In this document: positions 9,001 to 17,253 of the stretch, piece after piece | Numbering within the stretch: the first letter of the stretch is position 1 | How the letters are laid out: every line of letters starts with the position of its first letter | Source: an uncultured Aquimarina sp. | GTDB lineage: Bacteria > Bacteroidota > Bacteroidia > Flavobacteriales > Flavobacteriaceae | Assembly (NCBI GenBank): GCA_947500505.1 | Contig: CANMSL010000013.1 | Span: 62,001 to 126,000, forward strand | Direction of reading: 5' to 3' | DNA length: 64,000 bases | The notes under the pieces: model-generated | The model's database searches: none | Told to the model about the DNA's origin: nothing | What the model saw: only the letters and a program-made list of their open reading frames with translations | Position numbers and translations under genes: made by a program

Positions 9001-11536
9001 GGCCACTATCACCTTTCCATCCAGCGAAGCTGGAAGAGCTTTGGTTACAGTAGAAAATGGTACCGAGGTCTTATCCGCTCTATGGGTAACTCCGCAAAAA
9101 GGAGAAACTAAATTCGAATTGCCAATCGAGGATTTATACACACCTAACATATACATTCATATCACTTTATTGCAGCCTCACGGTTTGACAGCAAATGATT
9201 TGCCCATACGACTGTATGGTATGATTCCGATTTCGGTAGAAAATCCTGCTACCAGAATTACGCCTGTTATAAAAATGCCTGATGTGCTAAGACCGGAAGA
9301 AACTATTGATGTGAAAATTAGTGAGACCAATGGTAAAGCTATGACCTATTCGATTGCAATTGTAGATGAAGGCTTATTGGATCTTACCAGGTATAAAACA
9401 CCAAATCCCTGGAATACTTTTTATGCCAGAGAAGCTTTAGGTGTAAAAACGTGGGATGTATACGATGATGTTATAGGTGCATACGGTGGTAGTATTAATC
9501 AGATATTTAGCATCGGAGGAGATGCTGAAGCTGGTGGGAGCAAGTCAAAAAAAGCAAATCGATTTAAGCCGATGGTAGTCTATAAAGGACCTTTTAAACT
9601 TGAAAAAGGAGAAACAAAATCTCATAAAATTAAAATACCCAAATATATTGGTTCAGTAAGAACTATGATAGTTGCTTCGGATGCTAAGAATGCTGCGTAT
9701 GGAAATGCAGAAAAGACAACTCCGGTAAGAAAACCATTGATGGTACTAACTTCAATTCCTAGAAAAATCACACCTGGTGAGAAAGTTACCATTCCTGTTA
9801 CAGTTTTTGCGATGGAAAATAAAGTAAAGAATGTTAGCGTAACACTAAAACCTAATAAAGGGTTTACTGTTATAGGAGAAACCAGTCAGAGCCTTACTTT
9901 TTCTCAACCAGATGAAAAAATGGTGTACTTTGATATAGAAGTGATAGAAGGAGCCTCTATTACGGATATAGAAGTAGTTGCCAGCGGAAATGGAGAAAAA
10001 GCTTCTTACAGTATTCCTATCGACATTATCAATCCAAACCCTATAACTACAGAGATCACCTCTATAGTTTTAGAACCCAATAGTCAGCAAGAAATTGATT
10101 TTGCTTCTTTTGGGGTCGACGGAAGTAATAGCGCCACGATCGAAATGTCTTCTTTACCACCAATGAATTTTGAAGGAAGATTGAAATATCTGATACGATA
10201 TCCTCATGGTTGTGTAGAACAAACTACATCAGCTGCGTTTCCTCAATTGTATCTGGGAGATGTATTTACGCTGCCTTCAGAAAAACAGCAAAAAATCCAG
10301 CGAAATATGGAGGCGGCAATTTATAGACTGAAAAGCTTTATTCAACCTAATGGAGGAATGTCATATTGGCCTGGGTACAGAAGTGCTAATGATTGGGGGA
10401 CAAGTTATGCGGGTCATTTCTTATTAGAAGCCAATAAAAAAGGATATGTATTGCCTATAGGTTTTAAAAGTGGTTGGATAAATTATCAACAGCAACAAGC
10501 CAAAAGATGGAGAAGTGGAGGTAGCGACCTTGCACAGGCATATCGATTATATACACTTGCGCTAGCAGGAAGCCCGGATTTATCATCGATGAATAGATTA
10601 AGAGAAACATCAGGTCTTTCTAATGACGCTAAATTAAGATTAGCAGCTGCCTATGGTCTGGTCGGTCAAAAAAGTGCTGCGGATAAATTACTTACCAATT
10701 CCAATATCGATTTTCAACCGGGAAAAACTAATCATTATACCTACGGATCCACAAACAGGAATAGAGCAATGGCTTTGGAAACATTAGTGTTATTAGATAA
10801 AAAAGTAAAAGCACAAAGGATTGCAGAGGAATTGGCTAAAGAGTTGTCCTCAAAAAAATGGATGAGTACACAGACTACTTCATATGCTTTAATGGCGATG
10901 GCTAAATATGCCGCGTACGTTGGTGGAAAAGGTGTGGAGGTTGACTATACGCTGAATGGAAATTCAAAAAAGGCAAATACGAGTAAAACTTTAATGTCTT
11001 CTGGAGAGTTATCTATTACTAAAAACAATAAATTAATTCTCAAAAATAACAAAGAAAATACCATATTCGTTCAATTGGCAACCAGTGGGATTTTACCTGT
11101 TGGAGAGGAAAAAGTAATACAAAGTAATTTTAAGGCAATTATAGATTATAAAAACAGAGATGGTAAAATTATAGATGTAACTCAATTACAACAAGGAACT
11201 GATTTTGTGGCAGAAGTAACTATTACCAATACTATTGGTAGTAAGGTTAATGATATTGCCTTAACAGAAATCTTTCCATCAGGATGGGAAGTTGTCAATA
11301 CACGATTTACAGATTTTGGATCTTTTAAAGCAAATAAAGTTACATATACCGATATAAGAGATGATCGAGTTAATTTTTATTTTGATCTGAAACCAAAGGA
11401 AAGTAAAACAGTAACATTATTATTGAACGCTTCTTACTTAGGAAAATATTATTTACCGGGTATTCAATGCGAAGCTATGTATGATAATGATTATTTGGTA
11501 CGTACCAATGGCAAATGGATTGAAGTAGTGAAATAG
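6011..11536 (+). CDS. Alpha-2-macroglobulin family lipoprotein
   Basis: An 1841-residue lipoprotein: signal peptide with lipobox IIFSC (Cys19), a long array of macroglobulin beta-domains, an MG2-like region around 620-720 (GYIYGERGVWRPGDTLFLSF), bait and A2M regions (about 960-1300), and the thioester motif GCVEQ (Cys1401-Gln1404) followed by the helical thioester domain. Bacterial A2Ms trap attacking proteases in the periplasm by covalent thioester linkage and usually work with penicillin-binding protein 1C, which repairs peptidoglycan. That gene lies 5.7 kb downstream, with three genes between. Residues 455-495 form an unusual Asp/Tyr/Glu-rich insert (YYYDDYYDYDW). The thioester is intact, so it should be active. 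Confidence 0.93.
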   Translation: MRLSQILFVCLCTAIIFSCKNKDPKEIAEANASELIKYQDYISDVSTGVISVLDNVYVVLQTPVEGWDDSQELSDDILSVSPGVKGKVFAVNNQTISFRPAEGFKEDTQYTFTLNLERLVKDLRDDLDDKFVFSVKTLKQQFSVITDNLQSYSKDWQYINGTITASDQLNFDTAKRLIKATQKGNNVPITFGESVDKSRQFSFRIDSIQRFEDDSEVEIKWSGRSFDIDTEGEDILMIPGKNNFSVISVSVSNFEDQYVEINFSDPLMKNQNFDGLVVIAGAKNLKYTVKGQDLKVYPKQELKGTLEVTVFEGIKSVDNYKLKNTYSENISFQQPKPEIKLLQSGVILPTSENLKFNFETINLRAVEVEVVKVFENNILQFLQNNNLNGSDNLRSVARPVAKKLINLQENASLNLGKWNAFAIDLKELISPDPGAIYRVELKYRKAYSLYKCDGAATDDTPIEELADNYDTEEESSFWDSSQYYYDDYYDYDWNERDNPCSNSFYRNKKVAANVLASNLGVVIKKGLNNSYVATVNDIITTNPIPNAKVTFFNYQQQEIGIATTDAEGMTGFDSDTPAFFAIATSGKEQTYVKLNDGNALSVSKFDVSGVRLQKGIKGYIYGERGVWRPGDTLFLSFMLNDNANKLPKGHPVKFELKDPYGKVVHQETETEAAENFYKFIVETSDEAPTGNWQAKVNVGGASFTKSLKIETIKPNRLKIKTNFTEEILGANKNITGNLEVLWLHGAVAKNLKTDINVRFNPKQTSFKTFPGYIFDDPSRRFGSDEQEVFNGKISSDGKVNFSIKPKLENKAAGMLKASFITKVYENGGDFSTDVISKDFSPYETYIGLNVPKGDKARGMLLTDTQHNFEVVSVDKNGTPKSVKDLEVYVYKVNWRWWWDTSEDNLSSYNRGSYRNEVFKTKISTNSSGKANFNFEIKHPEWGRYLVRVVDPNGGHATGKAIYIDWPGWAGRSNKNDPSAATMLLFSADKTTYDVGETATITFPSSEAGRALVTVENGTEVLSALWVTPQKGETKFELPIEDLYTPNIYIHITLLQPHGLTANDLPIRLYGMIPISVENPATRITPVIKMPDVLRPEETIDVKISETNGKAMTYSIAIVDEGLLDLTRYKTPNPWNTFYAREALGVKTWDVYDDVIGAYGGSINQIFSIGGDAEAGGSKSKKANRFKPMVVYKGPFKLEKGETKSHKIKIPKYIGSVRTMIVASDAKNAAYGNAEKTTPVRKPLMVLTSIPRKITPGEKVTIPVTVFAMENKVKNVSVTLKPNKGFTVIGETSQSLTFSQPDEKMVYFDIEVIEGASITDIEVVASGNGEKASYSIPIDIINPNPITTEITSIVLEPNSQQEIDFASFGVDGSNSATIEMSSLPPMNFEGRLKYLIRYPHGCVEQTTSAAFPQLYLGDVFTLPSEKQQKIQRNMEAAIYRLKSFIQPNGGMSYWPGYRSANDWGTSYAGHFLLEANKKGYVLPIGFKSGWINYQQQQAKRWRSGGSDLAQAYRLYTLALAGSPDLSSMNRLRETSGLSNDAKLRLAAAYGLVGQKSAADKLLTNSNIDFQPGKTNHYTYGSTNRNRAMALETLVLLDKKVKAQRIAEELAKELSSKKWMSTQTTSYALMAMAKYAAYVGGKGVEVDYTLNGNSKKANTSKTLMSSGELSITKNNKLILKNNKENTIFVQLATSGILPVGEEKVIQSNFKAIIDYKNRDGKIIDVTQLQQGTDFVAEVTITNTIGSKVNDIALTEIFPSGWEVVNTRFTDFGSFKANKVTYTDIRDDRVNFYFDLKPKESKTVTLLLNASYLGKYYLPGIQCEAMYDNDYLVRTNGKWIEVVK

Positions 11537-11713
11537 GCGAAGATTGTTGGATATTTAGATTCTTAGATCGTTAGAATATTTGAGAGTTAGATGCAAAAGC
11601 CTATAATCAGGGTGTTTCGATAGCAGAAAGAAGCATGTCCCCTTTTATAGGAAATATTGAGAACAGGTATAATTTTGTCATTCCTACCTTTCACATTGAT
11701 TGTAATACTCAGT

Positions 11714-11758
11714 GTCACACTGAGCTTGTCGAAGTGTTACCAAAGCGCAGTCGAAGTG
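11714..11758. repeat. GC-rich dispersed repeat of the GTCACACTGAGC type
   Basis: The segment has the words GTCACACTGAGC and two copies of GTCGAAGTG (11729-11737 and 11750-11758). It is richer in G and C than its surroundings. Words of this kind (CACTGAGCTTGTCGAAGTG) occur as short dispersed intergenic repeats in flavobacterial genomes. Related words occur inside metG (42235-42287) and near 44030. No gene overlaps it. Confidence 0.5.
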
Positions 11759-11810
11759 TAGGCTAGAATCTGGTTTTTCTGCTATTCCTTAATTTTCTAA
11801 AAGATCAACT

Positions 11811-12203
11811 ATGGAATATATCTTTAATACTGACGTACTTCCAGAGGCTGAAGAACTCAGAAGTCTTTTTTTGCAAACCAGTTGGGCAAAAGACCGATCG
11901 TTTGAAGGAGTCAAGATTCTAATACAAAGTACAGATATATTTGTAGTCGTTAGAGATAGTGGTACCAAGAAGCTTATAGGTTTTGGCAGAGCGCTTTCTG
12001 ATGGAGTTTATCGTGCATTGCTGGATGATGTTGTGATAGCTATTAATTACAGAAAAAAAGGTTTAGGTAAGCAGATTGTGCAGAAACTTTTGAATCAGTT
12101 AGAAACAACCGAACAAGTATTTTTAAATACAAAACCAGAGTTGGAAGAATTTTACAAGCAATTTGGTTTCACTAAAACCAAAGCATTTACGATGGATCGT
12201 TAA
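11811..12203 (+). CDS. GNAT-family N-acetyltransferase
   Basis: A 130-residue protein, short for the family but with the core acetyl-CoA fold: a strand carrying GFGRALSDGVYRALLDDVVI, the pyrophosphate loop YRKKGLGKQIVQKLL (the Q/RxxGxG/A motif), and the terminal FYKQFGFTKTKAF segment. It should transfer an acetyl group from acetyl-CoA to an unknown amine. It stands between the A2M gene and a DoxX-like gene with its own long upstream spacer, so it is probably transcribed alone. Confidence 0.8.
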   Translation: MEYIFNTDVLPEAEELRSLFLQTSWAKDRSFEGVKILIQSTDIFVVVRDSGTKKLIGFGRALSDGVYRALLDDVVIAINYRKKGLGKQIVQKLLNQLETTEQVFLNTKPELEEFYKQFGFTKTKAFTMDR

Positions 12204-12562
12204 GGCTATTACCCGATATTTTATTGTTTCGAATATAATAAGATTGGAATTGACAGAATAGAGGAAGGTTTTAATTTTTGATTAGCTGTATGTAATATTC
12301 TACTTTTAATAAATACTTCATACATACCAAATATCTTTTGTCTATGAAATTTCTGAAAATATGAAAGTTAGGCGTAAAACTTTACTAATTGTCATTTCTG
12401 TTTGATAAAAATCTTAGTTTTTACTTTGTAGATCTCAATAAACATCAATATTTACAACAATTGAAATTATTTGTAAAGAAAAAATAGAGATATAGGATAA
12501 TACCTCCTATCGCAAAATATAAGTTTTATATATTTGGATTTTTTAAAATCAGCCACTATACA
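12204..12562. other. Intergenic region with no gene seen
   Basis: AT-rich sequence between the acetyltransferase and DoxX-like genes. I see no protein-like reading frame on either strand, no RNA gene and no strong hairpin. TTACTTTG at about 12420 resembles a -7 box but differs from the consensus in the first bases. The region probably holds the promoter of the downstream gene. Confidence 0.4.
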
Positions 12563-14527
12563 ATGAAAAAATTTGCTACCATTCTCTTCACGTTCCTCTT
12601 AGGTTTATCTGTTAACGGCCAAGATATAAAAGAACTTTCTAGAAACTGGACATCATTCGCTCAATCTATTGAGGTTTCATCAGACTCCATAAAAAAGTTC
12701 AAAGTAGTGGCCAGTGTAAAACTTGAAACAAGTGATGACGAAGCTTGGGCTGGAGTTTGGGCACGGGTAGACAATAAACCTGAACAAGGACGAGGTTTTT
12801 TTGATAATATGGGAGACAGGCCTATAACCTCAAATAAGTGGAATTCATATAGTATTGAAGGTACTATAGATTCTAAATCTGAAAAGTTAGTTTTAGGAGG
12901 TATTTGTACAAAAAATGGTAGATTTTTCTTTGACAAATTCGAGGTTTTTATTGAAGATGATGCTGGAGAGTATCAACCCATTAAAATTAAAAATGCAAGT
13001 TTTGAAACTAAAATAAATGACAAGATTATTCCGGGCTGGAATCCAGGGATTGAAAGAGGAGAAATTTATTCCATTAAAGAATTTACATCTAATAGTAGCG
13101 AAGATAGTGTAGATGGTAAGTATTCGGTATTAGTGGAAGGAAAAGGTATTACAAAAGACACAGGAAGCTCTGAAGTGATTTCTGCTAAAATGGGTGTAAT
13201 CATACCAGTATTGTATATTTTAATACTCATTCTATCGCTATTAACATATGTGTCTTCCACTGAAAATGAGAAGTGGTCTCGATTATCTAAGATTGGAATT
13301 AGATTTTCCAGTATTTATTTCCTGTTAATTATTTTTTTTCAGAATAACGGTGCATATCCACTTTTTGATTATATAACACAAAAGCCAATCGAATTAATGC
13401 AAAAAGCCGCGATTTGGTTTGGTGAACAGATAATTGGTATTCCATATAAAATTAGTACAGGACCTAATGGTAGTGGTGATACCACCTATGACTACCTTGT
13501 TGTTTTTCTAGTTTTTATAATTGCAGTATTAGGTACACTAATTTGGACTGTTTTGGATAGAAATCGTCCCAATTATAAAAAACTTTATTATTGGCTTACC
13601 ACCGCTATGCGTTATTATGTCGGATTAATGCTGATTAGTTATGGTTTAGTGAAAGTTATTCAATTACAGTTTCCGGCTCCTAACTTTTATAGACTTATGG
13701 AATCGTACGGAGAATCTTCTCCTATGGGATTAGCATGGACTTTTTTAGGATTTTCAGAAGGCTACAATATGTTTATGGGTATAGCAGAAGTATTAGCTGG
13801 ATTACTATTATTTAGGCGTACATTAACCTTTGGAGCGGTGCTTACTCTAATGACCGCATTGAATGTAATGGCCGTGAACTACTTTTTTGATGTTCCGGTT
13901 AAGATATTATCTACACATTTGGTTATTATGACATTGTTTCTTTTATCTCGAGACATCAGGAAAGTTATGCAATTTTTAGTTACAAACAACCCGGTAGAAA
14001 AGTTAACGCTTATAAAACGCCCTCAATTTAAAAAGAGCCTTACTATAGGTATGAACGTAATAAAAGGTTTAGTAATAGTGTATGCTCTAGGTTATGGTTT
14101 GTATAATGCTCTGGATTCCAGAAAATTATATGGTTCTAAAGTGCCTAAGCCGCCATTATATGGTGTTTATGAAGTTAATAATTTTGTCATTAATGGTGAT
14201 ACAATAACAAATTACAAAAGTGAAAAGCTATGGAAAGATATTCGTTTCCAAAGAGAAGGAAGGGTTCAAATACATAAAATGAACAAAAAGAATCTTTATT
14301 ATAAAATAGAGGTAGATTCTACGACTCAAAAGGTTAAATTTTTCCCTTCTGGTAATAGCTCCGACTATTTTGACTTTAACTATACCAGAACAGACGACTC
14401 TTTAGATTTCCATTACATTTATAAAAATGATACGATCTCAGGTCAAACCAAACGATTAGATGAAGATGATTTTTTATTAACGAATAGAGGTTTTCATTGG
14501 ATCAGTGAGTATCCATTTAATAGATAA
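12563..14527 (+). CDS. DoxX-like membrane protein with exported N-terminal domain
   Basis: A 654-residue protein in three parts. A signal peptide (1-19, ending VNGQ) leads an extracytoplasmic jelly-roll-like domain (about 20-200; AWAGVWARVDNK, FFDKFEVFIEDD) resembling carbohydrate-binding folds. Seven or so membrane helices follow (about 212-505), including a DoxX/DoxD-like block (YYVGLMLISYGLVKVIQLQF, GIAEVLAGLLLFRR). The C-terminal soluble part (about 520-654) ends in GFHWISEYPFNR and may be lipocalin-like. Substrate and function are unknown; DoxX relatives are linked to thiosulfate or quinone chemistry, but that cannot be assumed here. It stands alone between two divergent intergenic stretches. 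Confidence 0.65.
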   Translation: MKKFATILFTFLLGLSVNGQDIKELSRNWTSFAQSIEVSSDSIKKFKVVASVKLETSDDEAWAGVWARVDNKPEQGRGFFDNMGDRPITSNKWNSYSIEGTIDSKSEKLVLGGICTKNGRFFFDKFEVFIEDDAGEYQPIKIKNASFETKINDKIIPGWNPGIERGEIYSIKEFTSNSSEDSVDGKYSVLVEGKGITKDTGSSEVISAKMGVIIPVLYILILILSLLTYVSSTENEKWSRLSKIGIRFSSIYFLLIIFFQNNGAYPLFDYITQKPIELMQKAAIWFGEQIIGIPYKISTGPNGSGDTTYDYLVVFLVFIIAVLGTLIWTVLDRNRPNYKKLYYWLTTAMRYYVGLMLISYGLVKVIQLQFPAPNFYRLMESYGESSPMGLAWTFLGFSEGYNMFMGIAEVLAGLLLFRRTLTFGAVLTLMTALNVMAVNYFFDVPVKILSTHLVIMTLFLLSRDIRKVMQFLVTNNPVEKLTLIKRPQFKKSLTIGMNVIKGLVIVYALGYGLYNALDSRKLYGSKVPKPPLYGVYEVNNFVINGDTITNYKSEKLWKDIRFQREGRVQIHKMNKKNLYYKIEVDSTTQKVKFFPSGNSSDYFDFNYTRTDDSLDFHYIYKNDTISGQTKRLDEDDFLLTNRGFHWISEYPFNR

Positions 14528-14663
14528 GTACTGTTTCTGAAAAATAAAGTGAGAAACTACCGTTATTAGGTAAATAATAGTTCATTAGGATGACATCAAT
14601 TATTTATTAATAGACTTTATCAATTAGATTAAGAAGTAATTTTGAGATACTAGCTATGATAAT

Positions 14664-16913
14664 TCAGGAATTCGTTTCGGAATTGTTGACGACTACATTT
14701 CTGTAGATAGCATCCTTAAGATCATTTTTATTTAACGGTTTATTAATAAGATCGTTCATTCCGGCGTGTATGCATTCGTCCGCAACTTCGCTTAACTCCG
14801 AAGCGGTTAGTGCTATAATAGGAGTATTTTTATCAAATCTTCTGATTCTTACTGTTGCTTCCATTCCATCCATTAAAGGCATATTGATATCCATAAGCAC
14901 CAAATCAAAAGTATGTTTTTTTAAAATCTGAACTGCTTCTGCCCCGTTTTCCACAATAGTGTAGTTACAGCCAATGCTTTTTAATAAATTCTCTGTTACC
15001 AATTGATTGATTTTATTATCTTCTGCGACCAATATGTTAGCAGATATTTTGTCAGTAACTACCACATTTTCTGGATTATTTTTTAAATTATTTGGGTTTT
15101 TTGCAACTTCTAAGCCTAAATCAAAATAAAAAACAGATCCAATTCCTTTCCTGCTTTCAAAATGAATCTGACTATCCATTAACTGAATCAGGTTTTTAAC
15201 AATAGAAAGTCCTAAACCTGTACCTTGTTTATTATCGTAAATACTGCCTACCTGCGAAAATTCATCGAATATATAATCCTTTTGATCGTCTGGAACACCC
15301 ATACCTGTGTCTTCTACCTCAAAGCGAATCCGAACGGTACTCTTATTATCGGATAGTAACTCTATTCTGAGCCAAATAGTTCCTTTTTCAGTAAATTTGA
15401 TAGCATTTCCTATTAAATTGATTAGTACTTCGGATACCCGTAAGGCATCAAGGTTCAGTAATTTGGGAATCTGACGGTTGTATTCTAAAAGTAATGTGTT
15501 TCTTTTTTTTTGGGCCTGGAATTCAAAAGATTGAAGAATATTTTGTGATAAGGAAAACAGATCGGTTGGTGCTTTGACCAATTCTTTTTTTTCAGAGTCA
15601 ATTTTACTGACTTTCAATACCTTATTAACCAAATCTAATAGGTAATCAGCGGAAAATTTCAAAGAATTTAATAGTTTTTTGTCTTTTTCTGTTCTGGTAC
15701 CATTTTCCATTAAGATGGAAGAAATCCCTACCACCCCGTACAAAGGAGTCCTGAGTTCATGACTGACTGTAGAAATGAATTGAGATTTAATTTTACTCAA
15801 TTGCTCAGCTTGAGATTTAGCTTCAAAGAGTTCGGCATTTTTTACTTCTAAGAGTTCACTAATTTTTTTCTTAGACTGGTATCCCTTATAATAAAAAAAA
15901 ACGATTCCTACCAACAAAAATAACGCTGCCGAAGAAATAAAAATAATGGTTTTGTTATTTTTGTCAATGTCCAAAAGTAATGCTGTTTCTCTTTTGGCAG
16001 CCTCTAGCGCTAGTTCATATTGATCTACTTTGAATCGGATTTTGGTAGTTTCGTCACTTTTAGATCTGGCATTTTCAAAAACTTTTCGTTCGTTTTTATT
16101 CAATTCCTTCAGATCCGCTATAGCTTTTGGATAGTCACCGATATCTTCATACATCTGTGCCCTATACTGATAAAAATAGCTTTTCCCTTTGGGCCAATAG
16201 GTTTCATCTTTCAGGTATTCAAAAGATTTGTCAAAGTTTTCTTCAGCCTTTTCAATTTCCCGCTTCTCTGCATAATTTCTGGCTCTTAGGAGATAAAGCG
16301 TACTTCTATCTATTTGCACACTATCAGGAATTGTGCCGTCAATACTATCAGCTTCTTTAAGGTATACTAAAGCCTCATCAAACCTGTTTAAATCCATATA
16401 GGTCCAGATTAGGTTGTGTAAAGGGATCTGATATTGAGTGATATGAGGGTTCTTCTTTCCTAATTTAACAGCTCTCTCATAATACTTTAATGCGCTTTCA
16501 TAATCATTATTGCCATCATAATAGATATTAGCCAGACTATGTAAAATATAGGGTAAAAGAATTTTATCCTTTGTTTTTTCGGTATACTCTAAAGATTTTA
16601 AAAGATTTTTTGTAGCATTTTCATAGTCAATGATTTCATACTGCACGGTTCCCATTAACAAGTATCCGTGGGATATGTAGTGCTCATTCTGAAGCTCTCG
16701 AGCGTAATTAACCGCTTTGAAAGCATATTCTAATGCCTTATACATATCATTATCTCGCCGCAGTTCTTCTGAAGTTCTTAATAAAACATCCAGACTATCA
16801 ATTCTTTTAAAAGTAGATTTCTCTTGCGCAAAAACCAATTGAGAGAGAATAAAAATTAATATGTAAAGGGTATTTCTTTTCAATACAAAACAATTTTTAC
16901 CAAAAATGGACAT
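14664..16913 (-). CDS. TPR hybrid sensor histidine kinase
   Basis: A 749-residue hybrid kinase: signal peptide (about 10-29, ending LVFAQ), TPR repeats (about 40-290), one transmembrane helix (about 322-342), a coiled coil, a HisKA dimerisation domain with the H-box FISTVSHELRTPLYG, an ATP-binding domain with N-, G1- and G2-boxes (NLIGNAIKFTEKG, DTGMGV, GTGLGLSIVK), and a C-terminal receiver with phosphoacceptor Asp in VLMDINMPLMDG. It probably senses a periplasmic cue through the TPRs and passes phosphate to its own receiver; no output domain or adjacent response regulator is present, so its partner lies elsewhere. All catalytic motifs are intact. Confidence 0.9.
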   Translation of the reverse strand: MSIFGKNCFVLKRNTLYILIFILSQLVFAQEKSTFKRIDSLDVLLRTSEELRRDNDMYKALEYAFKAVNYARELQNEHYISHGYLLMGTVQYEIIDYENATKNLLKSLEYTEKTKDKILLPYILHSLANIYYDGNNDYESALKYYERAVKLGKKNPHITQYQIPLHNLIWTYMDLNRFDEALVYLKEADSIDGTIPDSVQIDRSTLYLLRARNYAEKREIEKAEENFDKSFEYLKDETYWPKGKSYFYQYRAQMYEDIGDYPKAIADLKELNKNERKVFENARSKSDETTKIRFKVDQYELALEAAKRETALLLDIDKNNKTIIFISSAALFLLVGIVFFYYKGYQSKKKISELLEVKNAELFEAKSQAEQLSKIKSQFISTVSHELRTPLYGVVGISSILMENGTRTEKDKKLLNSLKFSADYLLDLVNKVLKVSKIDSEKKELVKAPTDLFSLSQNILQSFEFQAQKKRNTLLLEYNRQIPKLLNLDALRVSEVLINLIGNAIKFTEKGTIWLRIELLSDNKSTVRIRFEVEDTGMGVPDDQKDYIFDEFSQVGSIYDNKQGTGLGLSIVKNLIQLMDSQIHFESRKGIGSVFYFDLGLEVAKNPNNLKNNPENVVVTDKISANILVAEDNKINQLVTENLLKSIGCNYTIVENGAEAVQILKKHTFDLVLMDINMPLMDGMEATVRIRRFDKNTPIIALTASELSEVADECIHAGMNDLINKPLNKNDLKDAIYRNVVVNNSETNS

Positions 16914-17253
16914 AACAAATTAATACAACCCAATATTCCATTTTTTATATTCTAAGCTACTTAATTTAGATGTTGATTTGAGTATGCTTTTTAGACAAAT
17001 TGTTTTTAAGAGTCATATAATTTACTAAAATTATGGGGTTTATCCGTAATACTCCGTAAGAAAAATATTAAATCCTGTAACGATAGTATCCTTTTGAAAG
17101 GAGATATTTTCATTTTTTCCATAGGAATATTATAAAAATTTGCATTCTAAATAATTAAGTAACCTATAACTAATTATTGTTTTGTAAAATCCTGGAAAAA
17201 TTTGTTTAAAATTTAGTACCATTGTTTAAGCATATTTTTAATTATTTATCATT
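16914..17253. other. Intergenic region between divergent genes
   Basis: AT-rich spacer between the hybrid kinase gene and the PBP1C gene, which point away from each other, so it must hold both promoters. I see no reading frame, RNA gene or clear palindrome; no exact TAnnTTTG box stands out. Confidence 0.4.
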